Assembly (NCBI GenBank): GCA_020809425.1
Contig: JAGGDC010000006.1
Location: forward strand, 1-64,000
Length of the DNA: 64,000 bases
Origin: Candidatus Synoicihabitans palmerolidicus
GTDB lineage: Bacteria; Verrucomicrobiota; Verrucomicrobiia; Opitutales; Opitutaceae
Direction: 5' to 3'
The notes beneath the pieces were generated by a model that did not search any database, had not been told where the DNA came from, and worked only from the letters and a program-made list of their open reading frames with translations. Below are positions 1 through 8,925 of the stretch, one piece after another. A program made the position numbers and the translations under genes. Each line of letters opens with the position of its first letter. The stretch's first letter is position 1.

Positions 1-14
1 TAGAGCGTGTCCCA
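1..14 (+). repeat. Left terminal inverted repeat of the IS
   Basis: The sequence TAGAGCGTGTCCCA is a perfect inverted match to 1749-1762. It may extend left of the window. Confidence 0.85.
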
Positions 15-212
15 TTTACCCTGATTTTGGAAGGGGGGCAGGAAAGCCGATTTTTTGAGCGGCTTTCCGACTACCAAGGGCGGATGTAGGCGCGCGCAGA
101 TGCAATTTAATGGCTAAATTGCAGTGTCGCAGCAGTCAATGCCTGGATCGTTTCCATGAGGGAACCTCCGGCAGCCGGTTTATTGTTCATCGTTGGAGTA
201 GGCGTGGTGGTT

Positions 213-1646
213 TTAGGCGGCTTGGGCCTGCGGTGGTTGGTCGGCCAGCAGTCGGGCGATGAGCCACAGGTTGTGACCGAGGATGCTCCAGGCTACCGCC
301 AGGTAGCGATTCGTGAAGCCTCGGCACTCAATCGCTGGCCTTGGCGTTGCTTGATGATGGGGATGCGGGCCTCCGTCGAAGCCCGGCGATGTTGGAGCGC
401 CACGAACTGCGGCTCCTGCATGCGCCGTTGCAGCAGCTGCGGATGGCGGGGGCAAGTGGCGTCATAAATATCGGCTTCGGCCAAGCGTTCGCACAGCCGT
501 TTGGTCGAGAAGCCTCGGTCGGTGCTCGCCGCTTTGATCGGGGTGCTCAGGTCGAACTGATTCTGGCGCTCGAGGCTCTGGTCGAACTGACGCCATTCGG
601 CCGGAGTCATTCCCTGATACCACTGCCAATCGGTGATCAACCCCGTCACGTTCTCACTGATCATGAGAGTGTTGCCAAACTCGACCTCGCCAGACGCCTT
701 GCCCCGGACCACGGTCTGCACGTCGGGTTCGTAGACGCAGAGGATCTTCTCGGCGTTGGGCACTGATCGCGCGCCGATGATGCGTTCGTGGGCCTGTTTG
801 ATCGCGACCGGCAGTTGCTCGAGCATGGCGTCGATGCGCGCAATGATGCGGGCGGGTGGCCTGGCGCTCACTGCAGCGGGTCCGGGCGTAGTCGGCGGCG
901 AGGTGGTCGCGGTGGCGGCGGGCGTGCTCGCCGATGGTGCGCAGCAGGCGTTTCATCTGGCGGAGCACGCCCTTGCGGGCCCGCTTCGCATCGCGGCGCC
1001 GTCGGCTGTGGGTCATCGCGAGGCACCACCGATTCATCTGCGTGGCAAAGACTGGCGGCTCGTTCGGCATCCGACCCCGCAACCCCGCTGCACGGAGCAG
1101 TTTCACCGCCTTGAGCAGGGGGGGGCGGCTCACGTCGCGAAAGAGCACCCAGTCGACCGGGAAATGGATGTTGGCCTGCAGGCAGGTCGAGTCCACCAGG
1201 CACGTATCCATCGGCTGCGTCGCAGCCAGTCCCAGTTCGCTCGCCCGGTCCGCCTCACCGCACATCTCGATAAAGACTTGGCTCATCCTGCGCACCTGCC
1301 AGGCGGTGAAGCATTTGGACGCACGCTCCCGCACGCTTTCTTTGGGAGACCCCCTTGATGCCGTCGATCTGGCGCGCTCCGCAAAAGTCGGCCAACAGAT
1401 CGCTGGAGGCGATGCTCCGGGAAAGTTTACGCAAGCTGATGTTTCCGAGCATCATGCGCAATACCTGCCCCCGCAGCGCCTTGCGCGCGAACTGCTAGGT
1501 GTCGCGGCAACCCGGCCACGTCGTCGCCCCGCCAGTTGATCGCGAAACGCGGCGTAATCTTTGTTGGGTCCGACCGGAGTCAGGTCTGGACGCAGCCAGG
1601 TTTGCAGGGCACCTTCCGGGGCGACGGCTTCGGTAGTATTGTTCAC
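213..1646 (-). pseudogene. Transposase remnant (ISNCY/IS5-superfamily DDE), multiply frameshifted
   Basis: One transposase can be pieced together from at least four minus-strand reading-frame segments. An N-terminal piece starts at 1646 (M-N-N-T-T-E). A second piece around 1461-1330 contains an L-L-A-D-F-C stretch. A third, from 1334 down to about 870, holds the probable first catalytic Asp (T-C-L-V-D-S-T followed by N-I-H-F-P-V-D). A fourth, about 871-330, holds N-A-E-K-I-L, a K-A-S-G-E-V-E-F-G block and S-T-D-R-G-F. The usual C-terminal motif (W-S-I-L-G-H-N-L-W-L-I-A-R-L) appears in yet another frame, ending at 213. With this many shifts the protein cannot be made. This is an old, immobile copy unless an intact relative acts in trans. 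Confidence 0.8.
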
Positions 1647-1748
1647 ACCAAATTATACACGCCGTTTTTGTGCCGAAACCAGGAAATCCTCCCGATTTCG
1701 GTGTATTTATTTTTACGCTACCTCCTCATTGACAACCTCTTGAGCTTG

Positions 1749-1762
1749 TGGGACACGCTCTA
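1749..1762 (-). repeat. Right terminal inverted repeat of the IS
   Basis: The plus strand reads TGGGACACGCTCTA, the exact reverse complement of the first 14 bases. It lies about 100 bp upstream of the transposase start, as expected for an IS end. Confidence 0.85.
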
Positions 1763-2190
1763 AATATTGAGTTGCAGACATCGAACGGGAGAGGTGGTCG
1801 GTGTCTTTGGTCAGGTGGTGGTGGATGCGACCGCTTTGGCTTTCGCAGGTGCCGCGATTCTAAGGCCTGCGGGGGACCGCCGACGAAGACTTGGAGGTTA
1901 CTACGGAGGGTCTTGTACTGGGACATTTCCATACCCGGATCGTAAGTGAGAAGATCTTGCGCTATCGGGATGGCGCACAAACGGCGGGTGAAAAGCTTCA
2001 CGCACGGGGCGTGTTTAGGGGCTAGATCGCAAAAGATCGGGTGACGGGACGCGCTCTCCGCCAGCACGCCGAGAGCTGAGCGGTTGCCCGCGCCCAAGAT
2101 CAGTTCGCTTCTGCTTCAGCGAGCCCACGAGCTCAAACTCACCCATAGGTAAACGTGCCTCGGCGGCACTCGTTCACGTTTCTTATATCT
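1763..2190. other. Gene-free stretch between the IS and the carbamoyltransferase
   Basis: No convincing gene was found in these about 430 bases. A minus-strand open frame of 123 codons (2097 to 1726) crosses the IS boundary and its translation resembles no family I recognise, so it is not called. No rho-independent terminator for the carbamoyltransferase, tRNA or repeat array was obvious by eye. Confidence 0.5.
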
Positions 2191-3927
2191 CTATTTCTCA
2201 ATCAGGTAGTCGCCCACCACCATCGTATCGAGTCCCGTGGTGTAGAACACGCCGAGCGCGTCCTCCAGCGAATTAATGATCGGCTTGCCCATGATGTTGA
2301 AACTCGTGTTGAGCAGCATCGGCACTCCGGTCAAATCATGAAAGGCCGAGATCAGATCATAATATCGTTCGTTCCATTCGCGGCGAACGGATTGCAGACG
2401 CCCCGTCATGTTCACATGCACGATCGCCGCCACTTTCTCCTTCGCCGAATCCTTGAACCGTAGGGTTCGTTCCATATAGGGCGAAACTTGGTAATCCTCA
2501 AAGTACTCCGACCCATATTCGTCGAGCACAGACGGTGCGAAAGGTCTGAACTCTTCGCGAAACTTTACCCGCGCATTAATTTTTCCCTTCATTTCGGCCG
2601 GACGTGGATCCGCCAAAATAGACCGATTCCCCAGTGCCCGTGGTCCGAATTCAGCCCGCCCCTGCACCCAACCCAAAAGTTTGCCTGCAGCCAACAATGC
2701 CGCCGCCTCTCGGTGCACCGTCCCGGGCAGGTGTCGTATCTTCTGGAATCGGCCAAACTCCACCAGATGCTCCATTGAAACGTTCGAAATCGACGCGCCA
2801 AGATACGGACTCATCACTTCGCAAGCAGGTCTCAAATCAGGATTATCCTGGTAACAAGCCAACAGCGCGGCCCCCAATGCGTTGCCGTCGTCGCCTGGCG
2901 CACAAGGTACATGCAGCTGCTTGAATGGGGTCGCCCCCAGCAACTGGCCGTTGTAGGAGGAATTTAATCCACAGCCTCCCCCAAGTACCAGATTTTCGGA
3001 CAAACCAAGCGCGTGGAAATTCGTCAATAATGTGGTCATCGACTCCGCATAAAATGCCTGTGTCGTCGCCGCGAAGCTCGCCATGTCGATAGCTGGTACG
3101 CCTGGTTTTCGCCCTCGCCCCTGCAATCGTTTCCTCCAGCGTTTCAGCTGCGTGGTCGATGGGTATTTAAACTTCAATCCTTCGATACGCCCCAGCTCAC
3201 GAAACTCGTCCAGCATGGCCGGATCGACTTCTCCGTAGGGCGCGAGGCCCATCAGTTTCCCCTCCTCCCCGGCCTCACTGCTGAAACCGGCTACGTCGGT
3301 ACACATTGAATACAGGATACCCAGACTCTCCGGGCCTTTCATCTGTGCGACCGGCCGCAATCTTCCGTCCGCATACGCATAGTAGGACATCGAACCCGAT
3401 TCTCCCTGCCCGTCGACCACCACGCAGGCCGCTTCTTGGAATGGGCTCGTGAAACACGCCGCGGCCGCGTGAACATCATGATGGGGCAAATGCACAAAAC
3501 GTTGACGCCGATTGCCGAAATCCTTGATCAACACGTCGGCCAGATGACCGCCCCCTAAGCGTAGGGTGCTATGCTGCAACCAGAGCGCAAAAAACAACTG
3601 GTGCTGGTCGACCAGGAAGCGGGTCATTTCCGCGCCACGTCGAGCGAGTTTTTCATGGTTGGTAAGTCCAAGCAGGAACTGAAAATCCATGAAACGCGAA
3701 AATCCCCGTCCCCATGATTTCGCGATGATGAATTCTCCCTGCGGATCGCAGTGTTCCCTTAAAACCTGTCGCACAAGTCCGCGCGGGTCAGCCGCACATC
3801 CATAAGCTCTCTTTACCTGATAGAAGCGCTCAACGGCTTCGGCGAAGAGTACCTTGCCCTGTTCGTCGACCACGGCCAACGCCGGGTCGTGAAAGGTTGT
3901 GGAAAGTCCGACGTAGTATTTAGCCAT
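2191..3927 (-). CDS. NodU/CmcH-family O-carbamoyltransferase (tailoring)
   Basis: The predicted enzyme of 578 residues transfers a carbamoyl group from carbamoyl phosphate, through carbamoyl-adenylate, to a hydroxyl group. The N-terminal Kae1-like ATPase domain shows H-D-P-A-L-A-V near residue 13 and the metal/adenylate motif H-H-D-V-H at 149-153. A G-G-G-C-G-L-N nucleotide loop lies near residue 330. The C-terminal carbamoyltransferase domain has the signature G-R-A-E-F-G-P-R-A-L-G-N-R-S and a later P-Y-M-E-R. Start: the frame is open to 4017, but family members begin at the M-A-K-Y-Y Met (ATG at 3927), and a longer form would overlap the broken gene upstream. It is the last gene of the minus-strand cassette and is intact although its neighbour is not. 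Palmerolide A carries a carbamate at C11, which this enzyme would install after or during chain assembly. Regiochemistry is inference. Confidence 0.93.
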   Translation of the reverse strand: MAKYYVGLSTTFHDPALAVVDEQGKVLFAEAVERFYQVKRAYGCAADPRGLVRQVLREHCDPQGEFIIAKSWGRGFSRFMDFQFLLGLTNHEKLARRGAEMTRFLVDQHQLFFALWLQHSTLRLGGGHLADVLIKDFGNRRQRFVHLPHHDVHAAAACFTSPFQEAACVVVDGQGESGSMSYYAYADGRLRPVAQMKGPESLGILYSMCTDVAGFSSEAGEEGKLMGLAPYGEVDPAMLDEFRELGRIEGLKFKYPSTTQLKRWRKRLQGRGRKPGVPAIDMASFAATTQAFYAESMTTLLTNFHALGLSENLVLGGGCGLNSSYNGQLLGATPFKQLHVPCAPGDDGNALGAALLACYQDNPDLRPACEVMSPYLGASISNVSMEHLVEFGRFQKIRHLPGTVHREAAALLAAGKLLGWVQGRAEFGPRALGNRSILADPRPAEMKGKINARVKFREEFRPFAPSVLDEYGSEYFEDYQVSPYMERTLRFKDSAKEKVAAIVHVNMTGRLQSVRREWNERYYDLISAFHDLTGVPMLLNTSFNIMGKPIINSLEDALGVFYTTGLDTMVVGDYLIEK

Positions 3928-4806
3928 GGGAAATTGATGGGACGGGAAGAGAACTCTCCCGCGAAATGTAGAGTACGATGGTCTCGAACGAACCCGTCGC
4001 GCGCGCCGTAGCGACAATCTCGGCGAGCGACGGGGCAGCTCCGGCGTGTTTCACTCGTTTCAAGCATTTCATGATCACCCGAAAGATTTTGAAGAACGTG
4101 ACCCCGTTGTGAATTTTGATCTTATCGAGCAACGGGAAGCCTTTGAAGGCCCGCTTTCCCTTGAAATCAAGCGAGGTGTAAATCATGGCCTGCCCCAACC
4201 AGCCCGAGTCGGCCAATTCGCGCTTATCCCACGAACCGTCCGAGGTCGACGCGCGTTGGATGGCGGCAAGTGGATTGAGGTGCACAATCGCGTCGTTCCC
4301 ATTGACGATAGTGTAAAGCGTATCGATGGAACCCCCGCATAATTTGCGCTCTCACTCAGCAACTTTTTCGCATGCGTCGTGCGCACCAAATCACCATGGG
4401 TGGTCATGATATCTCCTCGCAGAAAATGAGGTCCAAGTCATTCAACCGGTCTAAAAATTAAACCTCCCAGGTGCAGGAAATTACACTCCGGATGCTCATC
4501 CCCCAAAGTCAGGATTCGCCGCAGGTGAGTTTCGTGATCGGGTTGAAAAAGAATATCATCCTCCATGATGAGCGCATACGGCACATCGTGTTCAACCGCC
4601 TTCGAAAGGCAAGCCAGATGGGATTCCCCACACCCGCGCTCATTGTCAGCTTGTCGATCCGAGCGGAAGAACTCGACCTGAGTCATCCCCACCCGACGCA
4701 ATTCCGCGCTGACTTCGGACAAGCGGTCTTCGCGCTCTCGTAGATTAATGCACGTGAGGAGCGGGATATTGCCCCACACGGAGGTGGCTTCAGTGGTTTT
4801 CATCAC
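3920..4806 (-). pseudogene. Broken glycosyltransferase family 25 (LPS-type) gene
   Basis: The N-terminal part (4806 to 4441) begins near M-M-K-T-T-E and contains the GT25 pattern I-N-L-R-E-R-E-D-R followed by a donor-site-like M-E-D-D-I. It then meets an in-frame TGA at 4438-4440. Reading through that stop, the same frame continues with P-H-F-L-R-G-D-I and T-T-H, typical of the middle of GT25 proteins. At a run of five C (4332-4336) the frame is lost. Restoring one base gives G-S-I-D-T-L-Y and then H-L-N-P-L-A-A-I-Q-R, a normal GT25 C-terminal region, ending near 3920. One nonsense mutation plus one homopolymer contraction make it non-functional as written. Palmerolides are not glycosylated, so loss fits the product. 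It lies between ECH2 and the carbamoyltransferase. Confidence 0.8.
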
Positions 4807-4833
4807 GGAGGAGGGTTAATTGCGACGAGAAAT

Positions 4834-5604
4834 TCATGAGAACCCTATGCGGATACGCTTGGATACTTCGGGTATCGTAAAGGTCACTCCATGCATCTCC
4901 AGTTCGCGGCGCACCGCTTCACGGTAAGCTTCGTGGGTAGTCTCAAGTCGCCGCCGTTTCAGTTGCACCAAAGACTCGCGCGGCGTCTTCGCGAGCGCAC
5001 GGGCCTGCGCCACCGCGCTTGGCACAACCTCCGTTCTCTTTCTCACCGGCACGCCTACCCCGCGATCCCGTAGCGATGCACCTCGAATGTTAGCCGCCAT
5101 GAACAACATTTCCCACCCGATCATATCGCCAAAAACTCGAGGCAGGTTGAAGGTGCTCGCCATTCCCGGTGTAAATCCGAAGCCCATGAAGTTTGCGCAA
5201 TACATGCTCTCCTCGGCCAGAAACATGAAATCCGCATGGGCACCAAATGCCAGCCCGCCACCAATGGCGTGCCCCTGCATCGCCGCAATCGTCGGTAACT
5301 CACAGTACCGCAACAAATCGAAGAATTTGAAGTCAGTGTAGCTCATTCGCCCCTCGGATATCGCGATGAGCTGTTCAGCGGTCCCCCCCCCGCAAAAGTA
5401 GGAATCGTAGCCGTGCACCACGACCACCCGGGCGTTCGGATTGGCGACGATTTCAGCAAACCCCTCCAGCAGCCCTCGTCCAATCTCCTGGCTAAACAAA
5501 TTTCGCGAGGATCTATCCTCCATCGCCACGACCGCCACTGCAGGCTCCGCCCAGGTGAGCTTGACGCACCTTTCGACCCCTTCCCCTGATCCCGTCGCGC
5601 TCAA
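4834..5604 (-). CDS. Enoyl-CoA hydratase-like decarboxylase (ECH2, PksI-like) of the beta-branching cassette
   Basis: This crotonase-fold protein of about 256 residues is expected to decarboxylate the 3-methylglutaconyl-ACP intermediate made by ECH1, leaving a methyl branch. It shows the oxyanion-hole segments C-G-G-G-T-A-E-Q and A-M-Q-G-H-A-I-G-G-G-L-A-F-G and the P-G-M region typical of PksI homologues. Start choice: the frame is open to a GTG at 5619, but a TTG at 5604 is preferred. It overlaps the ECH1 stop (TTGA) and is preceded 7 nt upstream by GGGAGG, indicating translational coupling. The HMG-CoA-synthase cassette lies directly upstream. A second homologous domain is embedded in the PKS (about 52990-52230), so the free enzyme may serve another branch point such as the starter or an upstream module. 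That division of labour is inference. Confidence 0.9.
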   Translation of the reverse strand: MSATGSGEGVERCVKLTWAEPAVAVVAMEDRSSRNLFSQEIGRGLLEGFAEIVANPNARVVVVHGYDSYFCGGGTAEQLIAISEGRMSYTDFKFFDLLRYCELPTIAAMQGHAIGGGLAFGAHADFMFLAEESMYCANFMGFGFTPGMASTFNLPRVFGDMIGWEMLFMAANIRGASLRDRGVGVPVRKRTEVVPSAVAQARALAKTPRESLVQLKRRRLETTHEAYREAVRRELEMHGVTFTIPEVSKRIRIGFS

Positions 5605-6365
5605 GATGAAACCTCCCACGGGAATCGACCCGCATTCACAAAATTGGCAATGCCTTCACGCACGGTCGGCTTGTTCAGCAACCGGCCAATTTCAGTAACC
5701 GCCGTCTGCTCCATTTCAGGGGTCAACATCCACATCTTCTGAAAATAGGATTTCAGTTCTACCACCGTTTCGTCCGTCAACCGACCCAGACGCAAAGAGA
5801 GCCTCCTGAGCGCCTCATCGAGTTCATCCGTGACTTCATCCACCAAATGATGGTTCAGCGCTTCCGCGACGCTCAAAGTTCGGGTCGTCATGGTCATGGC
5901 GTAAGCTTGTTGAAATCCCACTCGCCGTATCAAGAAAGGCACCACGCAACACGGGAGAATACCCCACAACGCCTCCGATAGGCTGAAAACACTGCGCGAA
6001 GTCGCCAACACCAGGTCGCTCGCGGCCACCAATCCGACCCCGCCCGCCATCACTTTTCCGTCTACCACCGCGACGATCGTTTTCGGTGAAGACGCCAGAC
6101 GTTTCAGAATAGCCATGTAGTCCGCCGCGGCCATCTGGCTCTCAGATTCACCCGCAATCTCAACGAAATCCATGCCGGTGCAAAATACGCCCGCTCCGCC
6201 CCGTAGTAGAATCATTCGACAGGTTGAAATGCGCTCGGCCTCGTCGAGAGCCGCGTTCAGTTCGCGCAGTAAAGTCGCGTTAATGCTATTGGCGCGCTCC
6301 GGTCGGTTAATCGTGATCGAGACGGTAAGCGCCGTCGATTCGACGAGCAAAGTTTCAAAGCTCAT
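5601..6365 (-). CDS. Enoyl-CoA hydratase-like dehydratase (ECH1, PksH-like) of the beta-branching cassette
   Basis: This crotonase-superfamily protein of about 254 residues is predicted to dehydrate HMG-ACP to 3-methylglutaconyl-ACP. Diagnostic stretches are G-V-F-C-T-G-M-D-F, the oxyanion-hole G-K-V-M-A-G-G-V-G and S-L-S-E-A-L-W-G-I-L-P-C-C-V, a pattern I associate with PksH/CurE-type ECH1 proteins. The frame is open to a TTG at 6404 that overlaps the HMG-CoA synthase stop, but the ATG at 6365 has a strong Shine-Dalgarno (GGGGGAGG about 10 nt upstream) and begins like the family (M-S-F-E-T-L), so it is taken as the start. It sits between the HMG-CoA synthase and ECH2, the canonical order of beta-branching cassettes in trans-AT PKS clusters. 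Confidence 0.9.
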   Translation of the reverse strand: MSFETLLVESTALTVSITINRPERANSINATLLRELNAALDEAERISTCRMILLRGGAGVFCTGMDFVEIAGESESQMAAADYMAILKRLASSPKTIVAVVDGKVMAGGVGLVAASDLVLATSRSVFSLSEALWGILPCCVVPFLIRRVGFQQAYAMTMTTRTLSVAEALNHHLVDEVTDELDEALRRLSLRLGRLTDETVVELKSYFQKMWMLTPEMEQTAVTEIGRLLNKPTVREGIANFVNAGRFPWEVSS

Positions 6366-6400
6366 CGTCACCGCGCCTCCCCCACCATGCCGAACATTTA

Positions 6401-7633
6401 TCAACTCCAGTCATATTCCCGATGGTAGTTACGCACCCCTTTCAACACCAACAAACCACGGCCCGCCAAGGTTTGGTCGTAGAGGTTTCGGTAAGGAGCT
6501 AAGTCCACTTCCTGATCCTTCACGCCGAATACCCAGTCCAACCCGGCATCAAGCAGCTGCTCGTACTCCGGCATGGAAAGTACATACCGATCTGCTAGGG
6601 CGGCGGAGAGTGCGGCTCCTTTAAAAGAGGTTCTCGCGCCGGGTCCTGCCACTCCGCTGTAAAATTCGCCGCAGCACCCCGAGCCGTACGAATAGACTCC
6701 AATGCGTCGTGGTTGGAAAAGATCGGCCCCGTCAATTAGTCCGCACAACGCGAGATACACCGTAGCAGAATAAATGTTACCGATCTCTGCGCAAAACCGC
6801 AGCGATGGCGTGACGCGTCGATCGAAGTCAGCCTCGGCCTCCGCCGGCGACGTGCCTCTCAATTTGCGAAGGAGCATTCGGTGCGCGCCTTTCACCATAC
6901 CGGGAAATGGAGTGTGAAAGGCCAGATAATCAAAAGTCTCGAAGAAATCAGCTCCCTCCACTCTTCGCGCGTATTCCGCAAAACTGTGTTCCAAGCAATC
7001 GAGGTAAGCGATGAGCGATAAATCCGAATCACCGGTCTCGATGTCCGCCGCGGGGCGGCACGTATCCATTACCTCATACCCATGGTAACCATTGGCCCCA
7101 AAATCCAATTCGAAAACGTCCGGCTCGTCGCCCACGATCATCGCCACCGCACCCGCACCTTGGGAGGGCTCGACGTAGCTACCCCGAATAGTCGCCCGTC
7201 CAATATCGGTCCCTATCACCAGAGCCTTTGCCCCCAGGGAAGCCTGTGAGGCCACAAAACCGACTGCCATTTGTAGCGCCGCAGTCGCGCCGTAACAGGC
7301 CTGTTTAATTTCGAACAAGCGGCAGGTGCGCCCAAGCCCGAGATAGTGGTGCACGTAGGTCGTCATCGACTTGCCAAAATCAATGCCCGATTCCGTGCCC
7401 ACGATTACCAATTCGATGCGTGCTCGGTCTTCCGCCGACATGGCCTCGATCAGAGGTTTGGCGGCATTGACCGCCAAAGTCACCGGATCCTCGCAAGGCA
7501 GGGCCACGGATTTTCGCACCAGCATGAGATTGTCAAACCTACGCATGTCCAGCTCCCGTACCTCAAATAGCATGCGGATGTCGAGCACGGCCCGCGCCCC
7601 GTAGAAATTGATCGATTCGATACCAATACGCAT
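6401..7633 (-). CDS. HMG-CoA synthase homologue (HCS, PksG-like) for polyketide beta-branching
   Basis: This 410-residue enzyme condenses an acetyl unit, made on the free ACP, with the beta-keto group of an ACP-bound polyketide. The catalytic residues of the family are visible: Glu81 in G-T-E-S-G, the nucleophile Cys113 in K-Q-A-C-Y-G, and His240 in F-H-T-P-F. Length matches PksG/MupH-type proteins. The ATG at 7633 is 4 nt downstream of the stop of the decarboxylating KS gene. It is central to the ACP-KS-HCS-ECH1-ECH2 set. In palmerolide A a methyl at C17 (and the 3-methylcrotonyl starter) would require such chemistry. The module acted on is probably module C, which lacks a ketoreductase and carries its own ECH domain. 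Confidence 0.95.
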   Translation of the reverse strand: MRIGIESINFYGARAVLDIRMLFEVRELDMRRFDNLMLVRKSVALPCEDPVTLAVNAAKPLIEAMSAEDRARIELVIVGTESGIDFGKSMTTYVHHYLGLGRTCRLFEIKQACYGATAALQMAVGFVASQASLGAKALVIGTDIGRATIRGSYVEPSQGAGAVAMIVGDEPDVFELDFGANGYHGYEVMDTCRPAADIETGDSDLSLIAYLDCLEHSFAEYARRVEGADFFETFDYLAFHTPFPGMVKGAHRMLLRKLRGTSPAEAEADFDRRVTPSLRFCAEIGNIYSATVYLALCGLIDGADLFQPRRIGVYSYGSGCCGEFYSGVAGPGARTSFKGAALSAALADRYVLSMPEYEQLLDAGLDWVFGVKDQEVDLAPYRNLYDQTLAGRGLLVLKGVRNYHREYDWS

Positions 7634-7637
7634 TTTT

Positions 7638-8912
7638 TTAAGGAGCCGAGATCACCAAGCTGCTATTAAAACCGCCGAAACCAAAGCTGTTCGACAGGGC
7701 CAGCCGAACCTCCGAACTTTCGGCATCAACGGCAACCAGAGAAAGTTGCGCATCGATGGGTTGGACGAGGTTCGGATTACCGTGGAGAAAACCCCCCTCG
7801 ACCTGTAACAGGCAAGCCAATAGTTCCACCAAACCTGCACTACTCAAGCCATGACCCAGCAAAGCCTTCGTGGCATTGATTCGCGGCCTCCCCGGCCCTA
7901 GGCCAAAAACTTCCCGCAAGGCCTCGCATTCTGCGCGATCTCCAGCCGGTGATCCCGTTCCATGCGCGTTCACGTAGTCTATCTCTTGAGCCGAAACGCC
8001 CGCCGCGGCCAAGGCCGCTCTCATCGCTTGCACCTCGGCTGCTGCCACCGGTTCGGGGCCATGACGCGCATCCAGCAGTAACGACACTCCGAGAACACGC
8101 CCCCGCGCTGAAACGCTCCGCCTCCGGGCCGACTCGCCCGACTCAAGCACGACGGCGGCGGCCGCTTCACCCCACACGAATCCGTCGTGACCTTTGTCAA
8201 ACGGCCGGGGTGCCGCCGACGCTTCTCCCGTCAAAGATGCGGCCCCTAATATGCCAAACGCTTCCAATTCAACTGGAGACAAGACCGAGGCCGCCCCTAC
8301 TACCACACAACGCTCCACCACTCCCGCGCGCACCCAATGCCAAGCCTGAAACAAGGCCGCATTACCACTCGCTGAGGCAGCTCCGACGGTCATACCCGGC
8401 CCCCGCACTCCCAACATCTGGCTGAGACAGCCGACCTGATTGCTGTCCGAATAGGAAACAGCGAACTTGGGATTCACCCGGCGCTCGCTGGCAGCCAAAG
8501 CCCCAAGATTTTCTGCCATGTAATCCTGACTAAGATTGCTGCCGGCCACGATAATGCCCGTACCCGCGCCAAGGGCGGGATCCTCCGCATCAAGCCTCGC
8601 GTCGCGCCACGCCTCCACCGCCGCAACCGCACCGAGCCGGGTGGAACGGGTGGCATTGTGCAGCACTTTACGAGCACGCTTCCAGATCCCAGACACGGGC
8701 GTCTCAATCTCCTCCAACCAACGGACGTGATCAAAATCCTGCACGCGCGCCGCCACCCGCGGACCTCTTGCGGTGATGAGCTCCGGGGGCAGCACCTGAA
8801 CGCCCCGCTGCCCTTCACGCAGGGCCAAACCCAACTCCGTCATTGAAGAAGCGATACTGCAGATCACCCCGCCACCCGTGCACACCACTTCGTGTTCTCT
8901 CGCTCGTTGCAT
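7638..8912 (-). CDS. Decarboxylating ketosynthase (PksF-like, Cys-to-Ser) of the beta-branching cassette
   Basis: This free-standing ketosynthase-fold protein (about 424 residues) decarboxylates malonyl-ACP to acetyl-ACP for the HMG-CoA synthase. The nucleophile position reads G-A-A-S-A-S-G-N-A, so the normal active-site Cys is Ser, the hallmark of this subfamily. The two His motifs are kept (H-G-T-G-S and L-G-H-G). The frame is open to 9002, but the ATG at 8912 (M-Q-R-A-R-E) lies 13 nt after the ACP stop, and a longer form would overlap the ACP. The neighbours, ACP upstream and HCS downstream, fix its role. I saw no frameshift or stop. Confidence 0.92.
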   Translation of the reverse strand: MQRAREHEVVCTGGGVICSIASSMTELGLALREGQRGVQVLPPELITARGPRVAARVQDFDHVRWLEEIETPVSGIWKRARKVLHNATRSTRLGAVAAVEAWRDARLDAEDPALGAGTGIIVAGSNLSQDYMAENLGALAASERRVNPKFAVSYSDSNQVGCLSQMLGVRGPGMTVGAASASGNAALFQAWHWVRAGVVERCVVVGAASVLSPVELEAFGILGAASLTGEASAAPRPFDKGHDGFVWGEAAAAVVLESGESARRRSVSARGRVLGVSLLLDARHGPEPVAAAEVQAMRAALAAAGVSAQEIDYVNAHGTGSPAGDRAECEALREVFGLGPGRPRINATKALLGHGLSSAGLVELLACLLQVEGGFLHGNPNLVQPIDAQLSLVAVDAESSEVRLALSNSFGFGGFNSSLVISAP

Positions 8913-8925
8913 CTTGATGATTCGC

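Larger units (their letters stand above)
1..1762 (-). mobile_element. Decayed insertion sequence, probably ISNCY-like, with 14-bp terminal inverted repeats
   Basis: The first 14 bases of the window (TAGAGCGTGTCCCA) are the exact reverse complement of bases 1749-1762, and the only recognisable content between them is a disrupted transposase on the minus strand. That combination defines an insertion sequence of about 1.76 kb. The element may begin a base or two before the window, so target-site duplications cannot be checked. The family is inferred from transposase motifs (a D-S-T followed by N-I-H-F-P, then a later K-G-K-A block) that resemble ISNCY/IS5-superfamily DDE transposases. It lies at the outer edge of the PKS cluster, 430 bp beyond the end of the carbamoyltransferase gene. 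Confidence 0.8.

Noticed and set aside
1726-2097. Minus-strand open frame of 123 codons between IS and carbamoyltransferase
   Set aside because: Its translation is Pro/Arg-rich, resembles no family I know, and the frame runs through the IS inverted repeat.
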